Shown here: positions 23,201 to 28,745 of the stretch, piece by piece
Position numbering within the stretch: position 1 is the first letter of the stretch
How the letters are laid out: the number at the start of each line of letters is the position of its first letter
Assembly (NCBI RefSeq): GCF_039768865.1
Contig: NZ_JBDMZQ010000130.1
Strand: one strand, 5' to 3'
Source: Wenyingzhuangia sp039768865
Lineage (GTDB): Bacteria; Bacteroidota; Bacteroidia; Flavobacteriales; Flavobacteriaceae
Length of the DNA: 28,745 nucleotides
Position numbers and translations under genes: made by a program
Notes under the pieces: generated by a model
Seen by the model: the letters and a program-made list of their open reading frames with translations, nothing else
What the model was told of the DNA's origin: nothing
Databases searched by the model: none

Positions 23201-24151
23201 TTATTCGTTTAGTAATTTTACAACCTCATCTAAATTTGGAGAAAGTATAATTTCAATACGTCTATTTTTTGCTTTTCCAGCCAAAGTCTTATTCGTAGCC
23301 ACTGGTACATACTCGCCATGCCCAGCCGCAGTTATTTGCTTTGGAGACACATTGGTGTCTTGTAAAATTCTCACTATGGCAGTAGCTCTTTTCACAGACA
23401 AATCCCAGTTGTCTTGAATAACTCCACCAGCTCTATATGGGTCATTATCTGTATGCCCTTCAATCAACACGTCAATAGTAGGGTTATTCACCAAGACTTC
23501 AGCTAGCTTTACTACAGCAGATCTTCCTTTAGCTCCGACCGACCATTCTCCGGACCCAAACAACAATTTATTCTCCATAGAAACATAAACCTTTCCATCT
23601 CTCTGCTCTACGGTCAATCCTTTTCCTTCAAATCCTTTTAAAGCACTACTAATCGCTCTTTTTAATTGCTGCATCGCTGCTTCTTTACTTGCGATCAAAG
23701 CTTCTAAATCTTTAATTCGTTTCGATCGTGTATCTAAAGCAGAAGTCAACTTGGCCAAGTAGGCTTCTTTTTCAAACAGACTTGTTTCTTTTTCCGCTAA
23801 TTCGTTTGATAGATTTTGATTTTCTTTAACCTTGCTACTGATTTCGGATGAGCTATTAGACGCCAATAGATCATATGCTTCTTGAAGTTTTTGCTTTTGA
23901 TTTAATGCTGCTGCTAGTTGTTTTTTTAATCTCTCAGACTGTTGAACGCAAGACAGCTTTAAATTCTGCAAACCACTTATCTCTTTGTTTTTTTCAATCT
24001 CATCTTCAATTAATTTGTCGTTCTGTGCAATTAAATCTGCATTGGTTTCGGACATTTCATCATATCGATTTGACAATTCAAGAAAACGCTGTTTGGTCAC
24101 ACAACTTGTTAATAATAAAAATACTACTATTGAAAATACTACTTTTCCCAT
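23201..24151 (-). CDS. OmpA-family peptidoglycan-binding lipoprotein (second copy)
   Basis: 316 residues. The lipobox is LLTSC (Cys17). A long coiled coil, rich in Glu, Lys, Leu, Ser and Gln, covers about 22-165, and the OmpA C-terminal domain covers about 185-310, with LLFGSGEWSVG, IEGHTDNDPYR, NWDLSVKRATAIV and NRRIEIILSP. The predicted place is the outer membrane, with the domain gripping peptidoglycan. It is longer than the paralogue at 17062-17907, mostly in the coiled coil. It lies 7 bases after exodeoxyribonuclease III and 1 base before the lytic transglycosylase, so it is co-made with a wall-cleaving enzyme. Confidence 0.92.
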   Translation of the reverse strand: MGKVVFSIVVFLLLTSCVTKQRFLELSNRYDEMSETNADLIAQNDKLIEDEIEKNKEISGLQNLKLSCVQQSERLKKQLAAALNQKQKLQEAYDLLASNSSSEISSKVKENQNLSNELAEKETSLFEKEAYLAKLTSALDTRSKRIKDLEALIASKEAAMQQLKRAISSALKGFEGKGLTVEQRDGKVYVSMENKLLFGSGEWSVGAKGRSAVVKLAEVLVNNPTIDVLIEGHTDNDPYRAGGVIQDNWDLSVKRATAIVRILQDTNVSPKQITAAGHGEYVPVATNKTLAGKAKNRRIEIILSPNLDEVVKLLNE

Positions 24152-24158
24152 CTGATTT

Positions 24159-24932
24159 CTATTTTGATAATTCTAACACAATTGGACAGTGATCTGAGTG
24201 CTTAGCTTCTGGTAATATATAAGCCCTTTTGATTCGATCTACCATATTCTCTGTCACCATATGATAATCTATTCTCCATCCCTTATTATTATTCCTAGAA
24301 TTGGCTCTATAGCTCCACCAAGAATAGTGATTAGGGTCTTTGTTTAAGTGTCTAAAACTATCTACAAAACCTGTATGGATAAATTTATCTAACCATGCTC
24401 TTTCCACCGGTAAAAAACCAGAAGTATTCTTGTTTTGTTTTGGATTATGGATATCTATTTCTTGGTGACATATATTATAATCTCCACATATAATTAAGTT
24501 TGAAACTTCTTTCCGAAGCGATGTAACATACGCTAAAAACTGATCCATATAATCCAATTTGAAGTCTAAACGAGCTTCATTTGTCCCAGAAGGTAAGTAT
24601 AAACTCATCACAGAAAAAGTATCATAATCTACACGTAAATTTCTCCCTTCAAAATCCATCTTCTCAATCCCTGTACCGTAAGCCACATGGTTTGGCTTCT
24701 TTTTACACAGAATAGCCACACTACTGTATCCTTTCTTTTGAGCAGAGAACCAATAATGATGTTTGTACCCTAAGCTTTCAAACGCCAAAAGATCCAGCTG
24801 ATCTTTGTGGGCTTTTGTTTCTTGTAGACAAATGATGTCTGGGTTACATACTTGTAACCAATCTAAAAAACCTTTTTTTATAGCTGCCCTAATGCCATTA
24901 ACATTGTAAGAAATAATCTTCATATTCTCCAT
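24159..24932 (-). CDS. xth: Exodeoxyribonuclease III
   Basis: Cuts DNA at abasic sites and removes nucleotides from 3' ends in base excision repair; cytoplasmic. 257 residues. Signatures are MKIISYNVNGIRAA, CLQETKA with the metal-binding Glu, YLPSGT, CGDYNICH with the conserved Asp and Asn, and SDHCPIV with the catalytic Asp-His. The ATG at 24932 abuts the PBP stop; an ATG three codons later (24923, MKIISYN) is an equally good start and is where most homologues begin. It is the odd one out, a repair enzyme inside an envelope run, probably by operon convenience. Confidence 0.95.
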   Translation of the reverse strand: MENMKIISYNVNGIRAAIKKGFLDWLQVCNPDIICLQETKAHKDQLDLLAFESLGYKHHYWFSAQKKGYSSVAILCKKKPNHVAYGTGIEKMDFEGRNLRVDYDTFSVMSLYLPSGTNEARLDFKLDYMDQFLAYVTSLRKEVSNLIICGDYNICHQEIDIHNPKQNKNTSGFLPVERAWLDKFIHTGFVDSFRHLNKDPNHYSWWSYRANSRNNNKGWRIDYHMVTENMVDRIKRAYILPEAKHSDHCPIVLELSK

Positions 24933-27221
24933 TTAAAATTCAGGATTTGTTTCTATCAAAGAAGGTTCCTCTCCTTGATCTTGTGGAGAACCACAATCAA
25001 TTGGAATACTAAAATTCTCTGGCTGCTCAAAATCTTCTTGGCTTATCGATAGGGTTTCATCGGCGTAACATTTTTTCATGAATAATGCCCAAGTTGGCAA
25101 AGACATGGTTGCCCCTTGACCTAAGGTAATTTCTTTAAAGTGAGTCGCTCTTTCATCTGCTCCAGTCCAAACTCCTACAGCTAAATTAGGGACCACACCC
25201 ATAAACCATCCATCCGATTGATTTTGTGTGGTTCCTGTTTTTCCTGCAATAGGGTTGGTAAATTCATAAGGATAACCTGTAGCTTCATTTTCTAAGTAAT
25301 TACCCCACTTCCCACGCAAACGAACACCCGAACCTTCTTTTGTAACTCCTTTGAGCAAATCTAATACTGCATAAGCGGCTTCTTCACTCATTACTTCCTC
25401 CGAAGTAGGAACAAAACGTTGTAACACACTACCGTTTCTATCTTCAATACGCATGACCATCGTTTGGTTCACACGAAAACCTTTATTTGCAAACATTGCA
25501 TAAGCGCCAACCATATCATATAAACTTGCGTCTATACTTCCCAAAGCGATAGAAGGGTATGGTTTTATTCGAGAAGTTATCCCCGATTTTTTTGCTAAAT
25601 GAACGACCGTAGAGGGACCAACTCTATCGATTAATCTAGCCGTAATTACATTTATTGATTTTGCCAATGCTTGCTTAAGGGTCAATTCTCCACCATACTT
25701 GTCTCCAGCATTTTTAGGTGTCCAATCTTCTGGAAGACCATATTTACCTTGTGGTATTGTGTAGGGTGTATTTGGATATTTTTCACAAGGAGAAATTCTA
25801 AATTCATTAATTGCAGAGGCATAAACAAATGGCTTAAAAGTAGACCCTACTTGTCTTGTCCCTTGTTTAACATGATCATATTTAAAGTATTTATGATCTA
25901 TGCCGCCAACCCATGCTTTTATATGACCCGTATTTGGCTCCATGGCCAACAAGCCTGAATGCAAAAATGATTTATAATATTTAATAGAATCATAAGGTGA
26001 CAAAATAGTGTCTTTACTCCCTTGATTCCAATCAAATACTTTCATTTTTCTTGATTTACTGAAGTTTTTAAGAATTTGTTTCTTCGTGAAACCTTTTGCG
26101 TGTAACGTTTTATATCTATCCGTATTAGAAATTGCTCTCCATATAATTTTGTCAATTTGTGCGTCCTCTAAGTCATAAAAAGGCGCTGTTTCATTCTTTG
26201 ATTGTTCTTTGAAGAAAATCCTTTGTAAATTAGACATATGATCTTTCAAAGCTTCTTCCGCATATTGTTGCATCCTAGAGTCTAAAGTGACAAATATTTT
26301 TAACCCATCGGAGTATAAACTATAATTCGTACCATCAGCTTTTGGATGATTTTTGATCCATTTTTTTAAATAGCTCCTCAAATACTCTCTAAAATAGGTT
26401 GCATGCCCGTCACTATGTCCTTCAGGCGTATATTCTATCTCCAACGGTAGAGCGTTTAAAGAATCCTTTTCTTGTTCAGTTATCAAGTTATTTCTTTCTA
26501 ACTGACCAAAGACCGTCGCACGTCTTTTCTTTGCTTTTTTTGGAAACCTCTTTGGATTATACAATGACGGATTTTTAGCCATTCCAACCAAAACTGCTGA
26601 TTCTTCAAGATTTAACTCTTTTGGTTCTTTGTTGAAATAAATTCTAGAGGCTGAGCGAATTCCAATGGCATTGTACAAGAAATCATACTTATTCAAATAC
26701 ATGGTAATGATTTCATTTTTGGTATATTGCTTTTCTAGCTTAACCGCAATGACCCATTCTTTTAATTTCTGTCCTATTTTTTTCAACAAAGACGCATTCT
26801 CTCTTTTGTGAAAAATCTGCTTTGCCAATTGTTGCGTAATGGTACTACCTCCTCCATTTCTTCCCAATTTACCAATCGCTCTTGCAATAGCATAAAAATC
26901 TATACCCGAGTGCTCAAAAAAGCGTTCATCTTCTGTGGCAACTAAGGCATCTACCAAACTTTGTGGTAAATCATCAAAACGAACAGGAGTCCTATTTTCT
27001 CTGAAATACTTCCCGAGAGTTACTCCATCAGAGGATATAATTTCAGAGGCAAAATTTTTCTCAGGACTTTCTAATTCTTCAAAGGTTGGTAGCTTCCCAA
27101 AAGCACCCATATTTACCATCGTGAAAATGACAAACACACCCAACACAGATAACAGAAACAAAGTCCAAAATACTTTTAAATAGGTGTTAAAATTTGGTTT
27201 ATTTATTTTCTTCTTACTCAT
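24933..27221 (-). CDS. Class A penicillin-binding protein (PBP1A-like)
   Basis: 762 residues. Polymerises lipid II and cross-links peptides in the periplasm. One membrane helix lies at about 17-37. The glycosyltransferase (GT51) domain covers about 55-230, with catalytic Glu97 in TEDERFFEHSG and GGSTITQQLAKQ near 130. A linker with OB-like or unknown folds follows. The transpeptidase domain covers about 420-720: nucleophile Ser460 in GSTFKPF, SIN at 519-521, and KTGTT starting at 658. All catalytic residues of both activities are present. The C-terminus is acidic (EEPSLIETNPEF). It lies 11 bases after gldH. Polymerisation, a lytic enzyme and tether proteins are thus encoded together. Confidence 0.95.
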   Translation of the reverse strand: MSKKKINKPNFNTYLKVFWTLFLLSVLGVFVIFTMVNMGAFGKLPTFEELESPEKNFASEIISSDGVTLGKYFRENRTPVRFDDLPQSLVDALVATEDERFFEHSGIDFYAIARAIGKLGRNGGGSTITQQLAKQIFHKRENASLLKKIGQKLKEWVIAVKLEKQYTKNEIITMYLNKYDFLYNAIGIRSASRIYFNKEPKELNLEESAVLVGMAKNPSLYNPKRFPKKAKKRRATVFGQLERNNLITEQEKDSLNALPLEIEYTPEGHSDGHATYFREYLRSYLKKWIKNHPKADGTNYSLYSDGLKIFVTLDSRMQQYAEEALKDHMSNLQRIFFKEQSKNETAPFYDLEDAQIDKIIWRAISNTDRYKTLHAKGFTKKQILKNFSKSRKMKVFDWNQGSKDTILSPYDSIKYYKSFLHSGLLAMEPNTGHIKAWVGGIDHKYFKYDHVKQGTRQVGSTFKPFVYASAINEFRISPCEKYPNTPYTIPQGKYGLPEDWTPKNAGDKYGGELTLKQALAKSINVITARLIDRVGPSTVVHLAKKSGITSRIKPYPSIALGSIDASLYDMVGAYAMFANKGFRVNQTMVMRIEDRNGSVLQRFVPTSEEVMSEEAAYAVLDLLKGVTKEGSGVRLRGKWGNYLENEATGYPYEFTNPIAGKTGTTQNQSDGWFMGVVPNLAVGVWTGADERATHFKEITLGQGATMSLPTWALFMKKCYADETLSISQEDFEQPENFSIPIDCGSPQDQGEEPSLIETNPEF

Positions 27222-27232
27222 TCCAACAAAAA

Positions 27233-27715
27233 TTAATCTTGTGTTTTTTCGATTCTAAGGCCCACATCTACAACCCCTTCTAAGCCCTCAAGACCATGTA
27301 TTTCTCCTCTCTTTCGCATTGCTTGATAGAATTCAAAAACATACATCCCTTGCTGGGAAAATTGATGGTTTTCTAAATAGTATAGTTTATTGTTTTTTAC
27401 ATCTGTAAATCCGTCTCCTAACAAATTTCCAAAAGCGTCTGCCATCTCATATTCCAAAGTGTCTATTAAAACAAGTCCGCTTGGAAGGGACATTTTACTA
27501 ATAACATATAAATTTCGATAAGGATAATTTACATCTGTACGTACATTTAAAAAAACGTTTTGTAGCGAAACCGTGTCCTTGACTTCAACCTCAAAAAGCA
27601 CTCGGTCTTTTAATCCCCATACCCCTTCTTTTAGTGTTTGATAAGAATCATATTCCTTATTTGAATCACAAGAAACGCAAAAAATTATACCTAGAAAACA
27701 AAAAATCTTATTCAC
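27233..27715 (-). CDS. gldH: Gliding motility lipoprotein GldH
   Basis: 160 residues from a GTG at 27715. A lipoprotein signal (MNKIFCFLGIIFCVSC, Cys16) precedes a short beta-rich domain with VWGLKDRVLFEVEVKDT, NYPYRNLYV, LADTLEYEM-like LIDTLEYEMADAFGN, YYLENHQFSQQGMYVFEFYQAMR and a final DVGLRIEK. This is the GldH pattern. GldH is a cell-envelope lipoprotein that Flavobacterium johnsoniae needs for gliding and chitin use, linked to the type IX secretion and motility machinery. A longer in-frame reading back to 27820 would bury the signal peptide and overlap the upstream gene by over 100 bases, so I reject it. The chosen GTG overlaps the RicT stop by 8 bases. The order RicT-like, gldH, PBP fits other flavobacteria. 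Confidence 0.88.
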   Translation of the reverse strand: MNKIFCFLGIIFCVSCDSNKEYDSYQTLKEGVWGLKDRVLFEVEVKDTVSLQNVFLNVRTDVNYPYRNLYVISKMSLPSGLVLIDTLEYEMADAFGNLLGDGFTDVKNNKLYYLENHQFSQQGMYVFEFYQAMRKRGEIHGLEGLEGVVDVGLRIEKTQD

Positions 27716-28745
27716 TTTTAGCAGGTCCGTTATTGGGTTTATTCGGTCTTCTTCTTTTGTTCTTTCTTCTAGGCTTTGTTTGTTGAGCACCTTCGTGAGT
27801 TTTACTCTTATTCTCAACACCTTTATTTGCTTGATCTAACTTTTGAGGGCTATTCTCTGACTGAGGGCTTTGCTTTTTTGGCCTTCTTTGTGGTCTTTGT
27901 TTATTTCTATCATTAGAGGTCGTCAAAGCATCTGCTGTTGCATTTGAATTGGCATGACCTCTATTTGATTTGTTCGACTGATTTTTACGGTTATTTGAAT
28001 TTCTAACCGGTGCCTTGTTACCCTTTTCATCAGACGTATCATTTTTAGGGGAGTTGGTTTTAAATTTTGGCGTCCCCTTTTTAGCTGATGATCTGTTCTT
28101 AGAACGATTATTTCTTCGTCTCCCTTTTTGCTTTGGCTGATCAAAACGAGTCAAGCTATCTTGGCCCACTACATTTTCAAAGTCTATCTTCGTTTCTTGA
28201 ATGTTTTCAGCGTCAAAATCTTCTAGGCCATCAACATCATTTCCTTTTTTATTTTCTTCAATAATCTCATTAACCTGCGCCAAAGTCAACTGAAACCATT
28301 TAGACTTATCATCCTTATATGTATACCACAAAACTTGTTTGAAAATATCCATTTTAATGAATATCGCTAACCCTTTTACTGTCTTTAAAACCACATTTTG
28401 GGACGGAAAATCCTTTAAAGCATCTAAATAAGTATCTAATTCGTAGTTTAAACAACACTTTAATTTCCCACATTGTCCTGCTAACTTTTGAGGATTTAAG
28501 GACAACTGTTGATACCTTGCTGCAGCAGTATTTACTTTTCTAAAATCTGTTAACCATGTAGAACAACAGAGTTCTCTACCACACGAACCTACTCCACCTA
28601 ATCGAGAAGCTTCTTGACGCAAACCAACTTGCTTCATTTCTACACGAATAGAAAAAGCAGAAGCTAACTCTCTTATTAACACACGAAAATCAACGCGATC
28701 GTCAGCTGTGTAATAAAAAGTTGCTTTGTTTCCGTCTCCTTGATA
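27708..28745 (-). CDS. PSP1-domain protein (RicT/YaaT-like), 5' end beyond the window
   Basis: 345 residues are visible; the N-terminal part is off the right edge. The conserved core begins at the edge with GDGNKATFYYTADDRVDFR, then LIRELASAF and the cysteine-rich GSCGRELCC and GQCGKLKCCLNYE (5 to 7 cysteines expected to bind iron-sulphur or zinc), as in PSP1/RicT proteins. In Bacillus, RicT works with RicA and RicF on RNase Y and phosphorelay; in Bacteroidetes the partners and the role are unsettled. The last 140 or so residues are a low-complexity tail rich in Lys, Arg, Asn, Gln, Ser and Pro (e.g. KPRRKNKRRRPNKPNNG), probably disordered and nucleic-acid binding. This tail is absent in the Bacillus protein. 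The gene overlaps gldH. Confidence 0.88.
   Translation of the reverse strand, partial: YQGDGNKATFYYTADDRVDFRVLIRELASAFSIRVEMKQVGLRQEASRLGGVGSCGRELCCSTWLTDFRKVNTAAARYQQLSLNPQKLAGQCGKLKCCLNYELDTYLDALKDFPSQNVVLKTVKGLAIFIKMDIFKQVLWYTYKDDKSKWFQLTLAQVNEIIEENKKGNDVDGLEDFDAENIQETKIDFENVVGQDSLTRFDQPKQKGRRRNNRSKNRSSAKKGTPKFKTNSPKNDTSDEKGNKAPVRNSNNRKNQSNKSNRGHANSNATADALTTSNDRNKQRPQRRPKKQSPQSENSPQKLDQANKGVENKSKTHEGAQQTKPRRKNKRRRPNKPNNGPAKSE

Noticed and set aside
27716..27820. Longer N-terminus for GldH
   Set aside because: The extra 35 residues are charged, overlap the RicT tail in another frame and would place the lipoprotein signal in the interior.
1..28745. Mobile element, prophage or CRISPR
   Set aside because: No transposase, integrase, direct-repeat array or tRNA attachment site was seen; the content is conserved flavobacterial housekeeping genes.

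Overview
The window is AT-rich, densely coded chromosomal DNA from a member of the Bacteroidetes, almost certainly the family Flavobacteriaceae. Four things point there: the gliding-motility lipoprotein GldH, the Flavobacteria-type -7 promoter box TAnnTTTG upstream of many genes, Bacteroidetes-only families (the DUF6089 and DUF4837 types), and the gene order CBS protein, nadK, DUF6089, uppS, bamA, two ompH genes, murI. No rRNA, tRNA, CRISPR array, phage or insertion sequence was seen.

Layout. (1) 1-1562, minus: uronate catabolism, with a D-mannonate oxidoreductase of the SDR type followed by mannonate dehydratase uxuA, which is cut by the window edge. (2) 1718-2557, minus: an EamA/DMT permease. 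(3) 2731-5651, minus: pdxJ, an alpha/beta hydrolase and trigger factor, ended by a strong terminator. (4) 5725-13383, plus: a CBS-domain protein, nadK, a DUF6089 protein, uppS, bamA and two Skp/OmpH chaperones, then a terminator and murI. This is an envelope-building block that joins undecaprenyl carrier synthesis, outer-membrane protein assembly and D-glutamate supply. (5) 13380-13892, minus: a gamma-carbonic-anhydrase-like protein, divergent from a small HAD protein, map and a methyltransferase (13948-15977, plus). (6) 15972-19603: the lipoprotein ApbE, an OmpA-type lipoprotein and a beta-barrel-like protein of unknown role. (7) 19731-20675, plus: an ABC ATPase with no permease nearby. (8) 20672-28745, minus: one tightly packed run of a PSP1/RicT-like protein (cut by the edge), gldH, a class A penicillin-binding protein, exodeoxyribonuclease III, an OmpA-type lipoprotein, a LysM lytic transglycosylase and a DUF4837 lipoprotein.

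The common theme of regions 4 and 8 is the cell envelope: carrier lipid, peptidoglycan synthesis and cleavage, outer-membrane assembly and surface lipoproteins. Three convergent gene pairs share bases at their stop codons, so space between opposing genes is almost nil.

I found no evidence of a wholly new system. The items most worth a second look are the DUF4837 lipoprotein in a peptidoglycan-remodelling operon, the long basic tail of the RicT-like protein, the CBS plus possible ACT-like protein next to nadK, the orphan ABC ATPase divergent from an unknown outer-membrane protein, and a perfect 12-base tandem repeat inside a transmembrane helix.
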